Below are positions 25,190 through 34,533 of a stretch of DNA of 64,000 bases, piece by piece. This DNA comes from Desulfobacteraceae bacterium (GTDB lineage: Bacteria > Desulfobacterota > Desulfobacteria > Desulfobacterales > Desulfobacteraceae), in assembly GCA_016744295.1 (NCBI GenBank), contig JADGEQ010000014.1:1-64000 (forward strand), read 5' to 3'. Position 1 is the stretch's first letter; the number at the start of each line of letters is the position of its first letter. Both the position numbers and the translations under genes were made by a program. Below the pieces are notes generated by a model, which saw only the letters and a list, made by a program, of their open reading frames with translations, ran no database searches and was not told where the DNA came from.

Positions 25190-25946
25190 TGGCTGATCTT
25201 GACAGTTTTACTAGCAGACCCAGGGCCAGGAAGGAAACAACCAGGCCGATTCCCTGGGACAAGGATAAAAACTCAAAGAAAAAATCCCCCCGAAAATCTC
25301 CCCGGAAAAATTCAATCCCCGACCTGAAGGCAGAATAGAGCATCACATAAATTAAAAATACCATTCCATCAAATTTCTTTTTTTTCTGGAGCCAGAGCAA
25401 AACAAGAAAAAGCAAAAAATTTGATAACACCATATAAATCTGTGTGGGGTGCAAATAGACATTCAGAGGCGCCAACCCGTCTGGATTGGTAAATTTTATG
25501 GCAAAGGGCAGGTCACAGGTTTTGCCGTAGCAGCAGCCGGCAAACAAGCAGCCAAACCGGCCGATGGAATGTCCCAGGGCAATACCCGGCGCAATTATAT
25601 CCGCGGTCCTGGCAATGGGCATTTTTTTGATTTTCAGCAGAATAAGGCAGGCAGATACAGCAGCAATAAATCCGCCGAAAAAAACCAGACCTCCGTTCCA
25701 GATTTTAAATATTTCCAAGAAATCATTATGGTAGAGATCAAAATTAATCAATACATAGAGAAATCTTGCCCCAACAATTGCGGCCAGCAGGATCACAAAA
25801 AATAGATCAGAGATCACCTGGTCAGAAGTGTTAAAACGCACGGCATTCCACTTGGAAAACCAGACGGCTGCCATAAACCCCAGGGCCAGAAAAAGACCAT
25901 AGGTGTACAATTTTATAATGCCGATATCCAATAGTATGGGATGCAT
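25176..25946 (-). CDS. lgt: Prolipoprotein diacylglyceryl transferase
   Basis: A 256-residue inner-membrane enzyme with about seven hydrophobic helices. It carries the Lgt signature GHSIGRFGCLFAGCCYG (125-141, essential R130) and the conserved N-terminal MHPILLDIG and YGLFLALGF segments. It attaches diacylglycerol from phosphatidylglycerol to the lipobox cysteine of prolipoproteins. It lies 36 bases downstream of lspA, which cleaves the modified precursors next, so the two act in sequence on the window's own lipoproteins. Confidence 0.95.
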   Translation of the reverse strand: MHPILLDIGIIKLYTYGLFLALGFMAAVWFSKWNAVRFNTSDQVISDLFFVILLAAIVGARFLYVLINFDLYHNDFLEIFKIWNGGLVFFGGFIAAVSACLILLKIKKMPIARTADIIAPGIALGHSIGRFGCLFAGCCYGKTCDLPFAIKFTNPDGLAPLNVYLHPTQIYMVLSNFLLFLVLLWLQKKKKFDGMVFLIYVMLYSAFRSGIEFFRGDFRGDFFFEFLSLSQGIGLVVSFLALGLLVKLSRSANANH

Positions 25947-25982
25947 ACAACCTTTTTTTTATTTAATATTAAGAATATGGAT

Positions 25983-26471
25983 TTATAAATCCGGTATTTT
26001 ATTGAATACCCCATGGTAAATCAGGATACCCATGCCAATGCAAATGGCGCTGTCGGCAATATTAAAGGCCGGCCAGTGGACAGTGCCATAATAAAAATCC
26101 AAAAAGTCAACCACCTTGCCAAATCTGAACCGGTCAATCAGGTTGCCAATGGCCCCCCCAAAAATCATGGCCAGGCCGACAGAAAGAAAAACAAGCTCTC
26201 TGGCAATTTTTTTGTACAACCAGAGAATAAACAGGGCCACCAGGGAGGAAAGAAACAGAAAAATAAATTTTCTCACCCATGGCGGTCCATTTGCAAAAAG
26301 ACCAAATGCCCCACCCGGATTCAACACATGGTTTATATTAAAAAAATTTTCAACCACGACAATATAGTCGTAAAGTGCCAGATGGAGCCTGATCACCTGT
26401 TTTGTTGCCTGGTCAGCAAGAACAATTCCTCCGCTGACCAGGATCAATCGTATCAGTTCTTTTGTTCCCAA
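25983..26471 (-). CDS. lspA: Lipoprotein signal peptidase
   Basis: A 162-residue aspartyl membrane peptidase with four hydrophobic segments. The two catalytic aspartates are D113 in GNLIDR and D140 in FNIADS; the N-x-G-A-F motif appears as NPGGAFGLF. It removes signal peptides from diacylglyceryl-modified prolipoproteins (Lgt products). The start is a TTG with aagggg in front. It lies 9 bases after ileS, the classical ileS-lspA arrangement. Confidence 0.95.
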   Translation of the reverse strand: MGTKELIRLILVSGGIVLADQATKQVIRLHLALYDYIVVVENFFNINHVLNPGGAFGLFANGPPWVRKFIFLFLSSLVALFILWLYKKIARELVFLSVGLAMIFGGAIGNLIDRFRFGKVVDFLDFYYGTVHWPAFNIADSAICIGMGILIYHGVFNKIPDL

Positions 26472-26480
26472 AATTGCCCC

Positions 26481-29285
26481 TTAAAGGATGCGTTTCAAGG
26501 CATCGGCACATCTCGGGCAGGCCGTGGGATGTTCAACATCCTGTCCGATCTGTGTGTCAAACCGCCAGCAGCGGTCGCATTTTTCCCCACCAGCCTTGTT
26601 CACTCGAATGGCAAGTCCCTCAATTTCCTGGCCCTGATAGACATGGCCTTCTGCGCTGTCCAAACTATCCACAACAACGGCAGCAGAAACAATGAAGATA
26701 TCATTTAGGTTTTCCGTCAAATTTGTAAGCTGCCCCTTGAGTTCAGAATCAGCCAATTGAATTTCAATGGCTGCATCCAGGGGGTGACCGATGAGCTTGG
26801 CTGTCCTTGCCTCTTCCAGTGCCTTGGTAACTTCTGCCCTCAACTCTCTAATATTTTCCCATTTTTGGGCAAGGGGTTCATCTTTCCATCCTGGATTTAA
26901 GAGAACCATATTTTCCAGGTGGATACTCTCTTTTTTAGTATCACCCAGGGGCATATGCTTGTAGATTTCATCCGAGGTAAAAGGCAGGATGGGAGCCATC
27001 AGTTTCACAACGGCGTCCAGAATAATTGCCATAACAGTCTGGGCATCCCTGCGGATGGGATCGGCTGCGGGGGAGGTATATAATCTGTCCTTGATAATAT
27101 CCAGGTAAAAAGAGGACAGGTCCTTTACGCAAAAATTATGCAAGGTATGATAAATGGTATGGAATTCATAATTTTCATAGGCAACCAGGGATTTTTCCAC
27201 CACAGCATGGAGTCGATGGAGGATAAACCGATCCAGTTCTGACATGGTGTCCACAGGCCGCAGATCTTTTGAAAGATCAAAATCAGAAAAATTACCCAGC
27301 ATAAAACGGCAGGTATTTCGAATCCTGCGGTAGGCATCTGACAATTGTTTGATAATATTATTGGACATGCTCACATCCCCCCGGTAATCGGCGGAGGCTG
27401 CCCACAATCTCAACACATCGGCACCATATTGTTTGATTACCGTGTCCGGGGCCACTACATTACCAACGGACTTGGACATTTTACGCCCGTTTTCGTCCAC
27501 AACAAATCCATGGGTAAGCACGGCTTTATAGGGTGCATGTCCCGTTCTTCCAACCCCTGTGAGCAAAGAGGAATGAAACCATCCCCTGTGCTGGTCAGAG
27601 CCTTCAAGATACATATCAGCGGGCCGGACAAGTCCGTCTCTTTCCTCCAGCACTGCCGCATGGCTCACCCCGGAATCAAACCAAACATCCAGGATATTAT
27701 GATCCTTGGTAAACTCCTTGGATCCGCAGTCTTCGCAGGTTGAACCTTCGGGCATAAGAAATTGTGCATCCTTGTCAAACCAAATGTCAGAGGAGTGTTC
27801 CGTAAAAAGGGCATGGATTTTATCCACGGATTCCCGGGTCACATGGACCTTTTTGCAATCTTTGCAATGAAAAACCGGAATGGGAACCCCCCAGGAGCGC
27901 TGGCGGGATAAACACCAGTCCGGTCGATTTTCAATCATGGCGTAAATTCTTTCCCTGCCCCAGGAGGGAATCCATTTAACATTATTGATTTCTTCAAGGG
28001 CTTTTTTCCTCAGATCCATCTTATCCATGGAAATAAACCATTGGGGAGTAGCCCGGTAAATAACCGGTTTCTTGCACCGCCAGCAATGGGGATAGGAGTG
28101 GGACAGATTTTCATTCTTCAATAAAGCGCCGCGTTCTTCAAGGATTTCATTAATGGCTGTGTTGGCCTTGAAGATAAATTGTCCCCCAAACAATTCTACA
28201 TCCTTGGAAAAAGTCCCGTTGTCCTCCAGGGGTGAATAACACTCAAGTCCGTATCTTTTGCCCGCAATATGATCGTCTGCACCATGGCCGGGGGCGGTAT
28301 GAACACAGCCGGTCCCCGCTTCCAGGGTGACATGATCCCCCAGGATGATCAAAGAGTCCCTATCATAAATGGGGTGGGTGCATTTTTTATTTTCAAGATC
28401 TTTGGCCGCAATCTCGGCAAGGATGGTATAATTTTCAAATCCAAGGGTTACCATCACCTGTTCCACCAACTCTTTGGCCAGGATGATCACCTGATCTTTG
28501 ATTTTCACGGCAGCATAGACAAAATCAGGATGGAGACAAATCCCCAGGTTTGCCGGGATTGTCCAGGGGGTGGTAGTCCAGATGACCATGGAAACCTTTT
28601 CGGAAGCCAGCCCCGGAATCAAATTTGAAATATCCTCTTTTAAGGGGAATTTCACATAGATGGAGGGGGAGGTGTGGTCATGGTATTCAATTTCCGCCTC
28701 GGCCAGAGCTGTCTGGCAATTGCAGCACCAGTAAATGGGTTTTTTGCCCAGAAACATGTCTCCAGACAGGGCAAACTCTCCGCACTCTTTGGCAATCCGC
28801 GCCTCATAGGGATAGTTCATGGTCAGATAGGGGGTATCCCACTCGCCTGCCACACCAAAACGCTTGAATTCATCCCGCTGGATACCCACAAACTTGGCTG
28901 CATAGGACCGGCATTCCTGCCTTACCTGAACCGCTGTCATATCTTTTTTCTTTTTGCCCAGTTTTTTGTCCACATTATGTTCGATGGGAAGGCCGTGGCA
29001 GTCCCACCCCGGCACATAGGGGGCGTTAAATCCCGCCATCTGACGGGACCGGATAATGATATCCTTTAAAACTTTATTCAGGGCATGTCCCATGTGCAGA
29101 TGACCATTTGCATAGGGAGGGCCGTCATGGAGAATGAAGCTGGGTTTATCCTTGGATTGCTCTCTCAGCTTTTCATATATTTTATTTTGTTCCCATTCTT
29201 TCAGCATTTCAGGCTCGCGCTGGGGAAGGTTCGCCTTCATGGCAAATTTGGTTGAGGGCAGGTTCAGCGTCTTTTTATAATCCAT
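26481..29285 (-). CDS. ileS: Isoleucyl-tRNA synthetase
   Basis: The 934-residue class I synthetase that charges tRNA-Ile. The HIGH motif is HMGH (64-67) in [12 protein letters not shown], the KMSKS loop is intact ([10 protein letters not shown], about residue 600), and the C-terminus has the zinc site CDRCWRFD...CPRC, typical of the bacterial type 1 enzyme. The WCISRQRxWG block appears as [12 protein letters not shown]. The ATG follows ggagg. It is the first gene of a five-gene reverse-strand cluster. Confidence 0.97.
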   Translation of the reverse strand: MDYKKTLNLPSTKFAMKANLPQREPEMLKEWEQNKIYEKLREQSKDKPSFILHDGPPYANGHLHMGHALNKVLKDIIIRSRQMAGFNAPYVPGWDCHGLPIEHNVDKKLGKKKKDMTAVQVRQECRSYAAKFVGIQRDEFKRFGVAGEWDTPYLTMNYPYEARIAKECGEFALSGDMFLGKKPIYWCCNCQTALAEAEIEYHDHTSPSIYVKFPLKEDISNLIPGLASEKVSMVIWTTTPWTIPANLGICLHPDFVYAAVKIKDQVIILAKELVEQVMVTLGFENYTILAEIAAKDLENKKCTHPIYDRDSLIILGDHVTLEAGTGCVHTAPGHGADDHIAGKRYGLECYSPLEDNGTFSKDVELFGGQFIFKANTAINEILEERGALLKNENLSHSYPHCWRCKKPVIYRATPQWFISMDKMDLRKKALEEINNVKWIPSWGRERIYAMIENRPDWCLSRQRSWGVPIPVFHCKDCKKVHVTRESVDKIHALFTEHSSDIWFDKDAQFLMPEGSTCEDCGSKEFTKDHNILDVWFDSGVSHAAVLEERDGLVRPADMYLEGSDQHRGWFHSSLLTGVGRTGHAPYKAVLTHGFVVDENGRKMSKSVGNVVAPDTVIKQYGADVLRLWAASADYRGDVSMSNNIIKQLSDAYRRIRNTCRFMLGNFSDFDLSKDLRPVDTMSELDRFILHRLHAVVEKSLVAYENYEFHTIYHTLHNFCVKDLSSFYLDIIKDRLYTSPAADPIRRDAQTVMAIILDAVVKLMAPILPFTSDEIYKHMPLGDTKKESIHLENMVLLNPGWKDEPLAQKWENIRELRAEVTKALEEARTAKLIGHPLDAAIEIQLADSELKGQLTNLTENLNDIFIVSAAVVVDSLDSAEGHVYQGQEIEGLAIRVNKAGGEKCDRCWRFDTQIGQDVEHPTACPRCADALKRIL

Positions 29286-29541
29286 TATTCCTCCGATGTG
29301 CGGATAAATTTATATTCAATATTAAACGTTCACTTCTAAAGGAAACCCATGAAAAAGTCAAGAAATATCAGGTTTTTAAAGGGTTGATCCTGGTAAAATC
29401 CAGGAGACGGTTTCATCGGATAATTTCAAAAATCTTCCGGCAGAATTGTGATTTAACATCAATAATATCACTGACATCAGAGATGGATTTTGAATACCCG
29501 GGCGCAATCGGAGGCTGAACATCATCAAATGACGCTGAATA

Positions 29542-30492
29542 TTAAAAATAATTCCTCAACTTGAGCTCAAACGGATGCGGTTTCAAATATGTCTGAACGT
29601 TCAGCCAGGGTTGGTCATATTTCATGACATAATGATTTATCAGGGTAATCGGCACAATCAATGGGACGTAGCCGGATCTGTATTGATCAATAATTGATAA
29701 TAGTTCTTGCTTCTCATCGCTGGTCAAATTTTTTTTAAAATACCCCATTATGTGATGAAGGACGTTTATATTCTTTTTTAACGTAGTTTGAAGACCCAAT
29801 GCCTTTAAAAGTAACGCCTCATAAGCGTCAAATAATTGTTCTAAATCATAACTTTTCCCCTGGGCAACAAGCCTTCCCATCTTTCTGTATATTTCCGGAT
29901 TGTGTGAAAGTATCAGCAGCTTGTTTTGGGTATGAAATTCTACAAGACCTCCCAATGTTTTATTTTGATCCAGAAGTTTTCTCCAGCGTTGCAGGGAAAA
30001 GAGTTGTTCAATAAAATTCTCTCTTAACTTCGGATCATTCAGCCGACCGGCTTCTTCAACCGGTATTCTTGGAAAAGCCTTTGTAAACGCTTTTGCAAAA
30101 AATCCGGTACCATTTTTTCTGACGATGCCGTCATCTCCATACACTCTGATCCGGTAAAGCCCGTTACTGGGAGATTTGCTTCTAAAGATAAAACCACACA
30201 AATCTTCTTTGGACAGTTCTTTTAAACGGCCGTTCATCCAGGTCGTCATTTGCTCGGTTTTATCCACACCGGTTTTCTGGGTCACCAACCTTGGATTCTC
30301 AGCTTCTCCCACCAGTCTTAACGCCTCTCTTGGCGTTGGCATACCGCACTCGACTTCCGGGCAGACCGGTAGGTATTCGACAAATAGCCCAAGGGTTTGT
30401 GTAAGAAAACGATCATGGCTGTGACCCCCATCGTATCGAACTTTATTTCCCAGCAGACAAGAACTAATACCTATTTTAATTGGTTTTAGCAT
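29542..30492 (-). CDS. DUF523 and DUF1722 (YbgA-like) protein
   Basis: A 316-residue two-domain protein. Residues 1-145 form a DUF523 domain, with SSCLLGNKVRYDGGHS and the cysteine-bearing VCPEVECGMPTPREALRL; the conserved cysteines suggest metal or cofactor binding. Residues 175-300 form a DUF1722/YbgA domain (LGGLVEFHTQNKLLILSHNPE). The same fusion is widespread and is often found near photolyase or stress genes, but its function is not established. I start at the ATG at 30492, five bases after gggggat; the longer frame begins 12 bases upstream with no ribosome-binding site. The neighbouring gene is divergent. The 256 bases between this gene and ileS hold nothing I recognise. Confidence 0.85.
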   Translation of the reverse strand: MLKPIKIGISSCLLGNKVRYDGGHSHDRFLTQTLGLFVEYLPVCPEVECGMPTPREALRLVGEAENPRLVTQKTGVDKTEQMTTWMNGRLKELSKEDLCGFIFRSKSPSNGLYRIRVYGDDGIVRKNGTGFFAKAFTKAFPRIPVEEAGRLNDPKLRENFIEQLFSLQRWRKLLDQNKTLGGLVEFHTQNKLLILSHNPEIYRKMGRLVAQGKSYDLEQLFDAYEALLLKALGLQTTLKKNINVLHHIMGYFKKNLTSDEKQELLSIIDQYRSGYVPLIVPITLINHYVMKYDQPWLNVQTYLKPHPFELKLRNYF

Positions 30493-30638
30493 GACATCCC
30501 CCATATAATAAACAATTGCATTGACATATCACAACTCAGTATATAGATTTTTCTTATTATTAACAGCATATTATGACGAAAAAACAGGCCTGCTTGGGCA
30601 AGAATAATTTTGTACCCTTTTACAGATAAGGACAAAGC

Positions 30639-31094
30639 ATGGAAAATAATATGAAACATTCACTGGAACAAATCACAACTTTGTTTGACTCACAAATGCT
30701 TGCAGTTCTTTCAACCCAAAGTCAAGATCAACCCTATGCAAGCCTGGTTGCTTTTGCCGCAGACGACAATCTTGAGCACATATTTTTTTTAACGCCCAGC
30801 ACAACCCGAAAATATGATAACCTGATAAAGAATCCTAAAGTTGCTATATTGGTCAATAACAGTGTTAATCAAGCCGATGACATTCATAATGCCGTTTCTG
30901 TAACCGGTATCGGAACTGCAGCAGTTGTAGAGACATCTGACCGAACACAACTTTTAAAGCTGTACTTGAAGAAACACCCTCACCTTAAAGGGTTTTCAAA
31001 AGCCCCGACAACCGCTTTTATCTGCCTATCAATGACGCGTTACTTTATGGTTAACCAATTTCAAAATGTAGTTGAAATCCAGGTAAAATCATGA
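30639..31094 (+). CDS. Pyridoxamine 5-phosphate oxidase-like flavin-binding protein
   Basis: A 151-residue split-barrel protein of the PNPOx-like superfamily. The pattern LAVLSTQSQDQPYASLVAF, then FFLTPSTTRKYDNLIKNPKVAILV, is the usual FMN-binding segment of YhbP/general-stress-type members, and the central GIGTAAVV strand fits. It could be a flavin- or heme-binding reductase; the substrate is unknown. The start follows aagga. Its stop overlaps the ATG of the next gene (ATGA), so the two are translated together, suggesting a joint role with the ATP-dependent phosphotransferase-like protein. Confidence 0.8.
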   Translation: MENNMKHSLEQITTLFDSQMLAVLSTQSQDQPYASLVAFAADDNLEHIFFLTPSTTRKYDNLIKNPKVAILVNNSVNQADDIHNAVSVTGIGTAAVVETSDRTQLLKLYLKKHPHLKGFSKAPTTAFICLSMTRYFMVNQFQNVVEIQVKS

Positions 31095-33202
31095 CATCTG
31101 TCCTCAAGATAGAAGACTTTATAAATGACGGAATTGACCAAGTCGGTGGAAAGGCCTTCTGCCTGGCCAAGATCCATGAACTGGGATTAACCGTTCCCAA
31201 AACCTTTTGTATCCCTTGTCGGATATACGAAAAATATCTCAAACTTACCCGGATTAAAGACACGATTCTTCTTGAGATCAACAAAAAGCCGTTCAAACAT
31301 ATGCGGTGGGAAGAAATCTGGGACGTCTCCCTTCGGATTCGAAACTTATTTTTAACCACACCTATTCCACAAAACATCCAAAAAAACCTTTTCTCTTTAA
31401 TCGTTGAATCCTGTGGGAATCATCCGGTTGCCGTAAGATCCTCGGCTCCTGGTGAAGATAATGCAGCAAGCTCTTTTGCGGGCCTCCATGATTCTTTCCT
31501 GAACATTATTGGAGCGGACAATATTATCAAACATATCCGGTTGGTATGGGCTTCGCTCTATTCAGACACTGCACTTTTATATCGCAAAAAGTTAGGGCTT
31601 GACATTCATACCAGCCAAATGGCGGTTGTTATTCAGGAATTGATACCCTCCGACAGGTCCGGTATATTCTTTGGGTTGAATCCATCCAATTCAACCGAAT
31701 CGGTCATAGAATCCGTCTATGGTTTAAACCAGGCACTTGTCGATGGTGATGTTGAACCGGATCGATGGATTTTAAGTCAATCTTCAGGCAAAATATTAAA
31801 CCATATCCAACCTATTCGAAAACAATATGCATTCCCCAATACACAAGGCGTTGGTTTTGGAGATTTGTCCGAAAAAAAGAATCAGACACCCCCTTTGGAT
31901 GATCAGGACGTTTTCCAAATATGGGAAACAGGCAGAAAAATGGAAGCACTGTTCGGCAGGCCCCAGGATATGGAATGGACGTTTTTCAAAAATCAGTTGA
32001 TTATCCTTCAGTCAAGGCCGATTACGAGTGTTGGTTTTAAAGAATCCGATGATAAAAGAACCTGGTATTTAACCTTGCATCGAAGCTACGAAAATTTAAA
32101 AAAATTATACATTAAAATTGAACAATATTTAATTCCCCGGATGATTTCCGAAGCAAAGCACCTTGGACAGATAAATTTTCAAACGATGACCACAAAACTG
32201 CTCTGCCAGGAAATAGAACAAAGACAAAAAATATATGATCATTGGGTAAAGGTTTACTGGGCTGATTTTATACCCTTTGCCCATGGTATTCGATTGTTCG
32301 GTCAGGTTTACAACGATGCTGTCACACCTGATGATCCCTATGAGTTCATGGCCCTTCTTGAAAATACCGGTCTTAAAAGCATCGAGCGAAACCGTCTACT
32401 TGAACAACTTGCCCAAATGATCCGTAGTAATATTGATCTAAAAACGATGCTGGAAAATGACATGCTCCCAGAAATGGATCATCCATTCAGGAGCCTACTG
32501 GATAAATTTGTCGAAGAGTTTGGTGACCTTTCCTGCTCCACCGGCGGCGGTAACGAATGTCAGTATGGGGACAATGGTATTATCAGACTTTTGATCGAAT
32601 TTGCAGAGCAACCGCCAAGACAAAAACGCACCGATGGACCCGGCATTAAACGCCTTAGGGAAGATTATATGCAAAGTTTTCCACCCCAAAAGAAAAAATT
32701 TGCAGCAGATGTGCTTCATTTGGGCCGTGAAAGTTATCGCCTGCGGGACGATGATAATATTCATCTGGGCAGAATAGAAGCCCGACTAATCGAATCGGTA
32801 TCAGAAGGCCAGTCTCGGCTATCAGACCCCTTAATCGCCAGAGACGACCAAAAAATGCTTTTAAAAATTCCAGCACTCAGCAGGGTGCCTGATGAACCAT
32901 CGAGATCACTTGAACCGGCCTTATCTGATAAGACTTCCAAGCGATGGTTCAAATCTCGCCAGATCATAGGGCATCCAGCAGGACCGGGTATCGCAACCGG
33001 AAAAGCAAGACTCGTTAAAACCCCACAGGACCTGCTGGATTTTAAACAGGGGGATGTCCTTGTCTGTTCGGGAGTGGATCCGAATATGACATTTGTAATA
33101 CCGCTGGCATCAGCCCTAGTGGAAGAACGTGGAGGCATGCTCATTCACGGTGCCATTATTGCCAGAGAATATGGATTACCCTGTATTACAGGCGCTTCCT
33201 AG
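31091..33202 (+). CDS. PEP-synthase / rifampin phosphotransferase-like protein, interrupted by TAG
   Basis: This 703-residue product has an N-terminal pyruvate/PEP-type ATP-binding domain (residues 1-320), with VAVRSSAPGEDNAASSFAGLHDSFLNI near residue 117 and a QSRPIT closing strand near residue 310. A middle helical domain of about 320 residues follows, then a C-terminal swivelling phosphohistidine domain containing GGMLIHGAIIAREYGLPC, with the catalytic His in HGA. The absence of a PEP-binding TIM barrel makes the layout like rifampin phosphotransferase and related enzymes rather than true PEP synthase. The reading frame stops at TAG (33200-33202) inside the last domain, and the same frame then runs on for 27 codons that fit the missing end. 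It may be a recent nonsense mutation, a readthrough site or a sequencing error. The substrate is unknown. Confidence 0.8.
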   Translation: MTSVLKIEDFINDGIDQVGGKAFCLAKIHELGLTVPKTFCIPCRIYEKYLKLTRIKDTILLEINKKPFKHMRWEEIWDVSLRIRNLFLTTPIPQNIQKNLFSLIVESCGNHPVAVRSSAPGEDNAASSFAGLHDSFLNIIGADNIIKHIRLVWASLYSDTALLYRKKLGLDIHTSQMAVVIQELIPSDRSGIFFGLNPSNSTESVIESVYGLNQALVDGDVEPDRWILSQSSGKILNHIQPIRKQYAFPNTQGVGFGDLSEKKNQTPPLDDQDVFQIWETGRKMEALFGRPQDMEWTFFKNQLIILQSRPITSVGFKESDDKRTWYLTLHRSYENLKKLYIKIEQYLIPRMISEAKHLGQINFQTMTTKLLCQEIEQRQKIYDHWVKVYWADFIPFAHGIRLFGQVYNDAVTPDDPYEFMALLENTGLKSIERNRLLEQLAQMIRSNIDLKTMLENDMLPEMDHPFRSLLDKFVEEFGDLSCSTGGGNECQYGDNGIIRLLIEFAEQPPRQKRTDGPGIKRLREDYMQSFPPQKKKFAADVLHLGRESYRLRDDDNIHLGRIEARLIESVSEGQSRLSDPLIARDDQKMLLKIPALSRVPDEPSRSLEPALSDKTSKRWFKSRQIIGHPAGPGIATGKARLVKTPQDLLDFKQGDVLVCSGVDPNMTFVIPLASALVEERGGMLIHGAIIAREYGLPCITGAS

Positions 33203-33286
33203 GCAATGCAGCTTATTAAAAATGGAGATCAAATAACGGTTGACGGATATCTTGGCATTATCACATGCAAAACAGACGAACTGTGA
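33203..33286 (+). pseudogene. In-frame continuation of the phosphotransferase-like gene after TAG
   Basis: Directly after the TAG, in the same frame, 27 codons plus TGA read AMQLIKNGDQITVDGYLGII and a short tail. This is the standard end of a PEP-utilising mobile domain (A-x-x-L-I-x-x-G-D-x-I-x-V-D-G-x-x-G-x-I). So one codon, the TAG, separates the protein from its expected C-terminus. Confidence 0.85.
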
Positions 33287-33577
33287 GTCTTCTTCTCAAG
33301 GGAGACAAAAGGATTCGCCACCTCAAAGTAGATGGTATCTCCTCTTGATATGAGTTCTGGTGCAAGCGGTAGTGACCTTAGCAAAGGGGCTATGTATTTG
33401 TCAAAAGTGCTCGACTGAATTTTTCTTTTCGGGATTGAAATGTGCGCCAGAATAAACTCCTTGAAATTTGATTTTCAAGGCGCGCAATTTTTTTGCACAC
33501 ATTTGTAAACAATAAAACGACATTAGTACCCATAAAAACAATTATTTTTTCATGCAACAACCTAACCGGACACTACT
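33287..33577. other. Intergenic DNA before transposase remnant
   Basis: About 290 bases without a gene. It contains ttgaaatttgattttcaagg (33460-33479), an imperfect palindrome, and otherwise AT-rich sequence. It may include lost parts of the following decayed transposase, but no coding similarity is visible. Confidence 0.5.
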
Positions 33578-34174
33578 GATCCCAAATTGAACATAATCAT
33601 TACAGAAGATGGCCTGTATTCAAAACAGCCATTTATTGATGAGCTAAAAAAGTCAGGAATGTCCTATATTCTTGTTGCCAAACCAACAGATCACAAAATT
33701 TTATTTGAATGGGTGGATGAACTCACAGGACTTGGAGATGCCAGTGAGTTTAAATTAAAAGATTCAAAGGGAAAACGAACTGTATATCAGTGGATGAATA
33801 AGGTTCCCTTAAATGGGACAGCAAGTGCTGATGAGGTAAATTTTTTCCAGTTCAAGACAATCAATTAATCAGGTAAAGTTAGGTTTAAAAACAGTTGGGT
33901 AACCGATATCGCAATCGATAAAAACAATATCAAAGACCTGGTCAAAGGCGGAAGATCCCGGTGGAAGATTGAAAATGAGACTTTCAATACCTTAAAAAAT
34001 CATAGGTCCACCGGATTTTGCGCCACCATGATCCCTGGACACGCTACCGCCTTCAAAGAATTTATTAAATTTGCTATTCAAATAAACCGCCATACCCAGT
34101 GGAGGGCAGGTTGCCTTACAAAGCGGCGGGTTTTGGATCTATTTTTACAAATTCTTAATCAAGCGGAACGTTAA
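33578..34174 (+). mobile_element. Decayed DDE transposase (truncated, with internal stop)
   Basis: The frame starting before 33587 reads DPKLNIIITEDGLYSKQPFI, the segment around a catalytic Asp in a family of IS transposases, and continues to a TAA at 33866-33868. After that stop the same frame continues with KNSWVTDIAI and the hallmark GRSRWKIENETFNTLKN around the catalytic Glu, then runs to a stop at 34172. The N-terminal half of the enzyme is missing, and downstream of NTLKN the sequence no longer looks like the usual C-terminus, as if joined to other DNA. It cannot be active. I cannot name the IS family with confidence. Confidence 0.75.
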
Positions 34175-34533
34175 GAACAGCAAACTGTTTGAGGACATAC
34201 TTGCCCAAAGTTTTTGCTGTTTAGTGAAGCAAATTTAGAAGTTGTAAAACAGATCCAAGTCCAGAGCGTGTAAGGTAACCTGACCGGAACGGGTCGGCAC
34301 TGTTTGTACCATCATTTTTAAAAGGATTTACCCCGGTATTGAATGGTGACCGAGAATTGCTGAGGGTTGAATATTGGAATTGATATTTTTTTTAGAAAAT
34401 GCCAATATTATTTTTTCCAGGTTTTTTCAAATCTCATTTTTATATTGCCCTAGTTTACATGGACCTGATACGATTACAGCATGGTGCGCTTGTATCCGGT
34501 TGGAGTTAATATATTGGATATTGGAGGATTTTT
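34175..34533. other. Intergenic DNA between transposase remnant and lipoprotein operon
   Basis: About 360 bases without a gene. It holds a segment matching the reverse complement of 1418-1438 (34234-34254), the 13-base string shared with 208-220 (34282-34294), and a motif pair (taccccgg, then accgagaattgctga at 34349-34363) that recurs in diverged form at 37685-37722 on the far side of the lipoprotein operon. These look like ends of insertion elements. Confidence 0.5.
34329..34363 (+). repeat. Left flanking repeat of the lipoprotein trio
   Basis: taccccgg, then 12 bases, then accgagaattgctga. The same two blocks in the same order and orientation, with 13 of 15 bases of the second block identical, occur at 37685-37722. 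Confidence 0.5.

Noticed and set aside
33200..33202. TAG read as a proven pyrrolysine codon
   Set aside because: No pyl genes are in the window and the site is not a known pyrrolysine position; kept only as a hypothesis to test.
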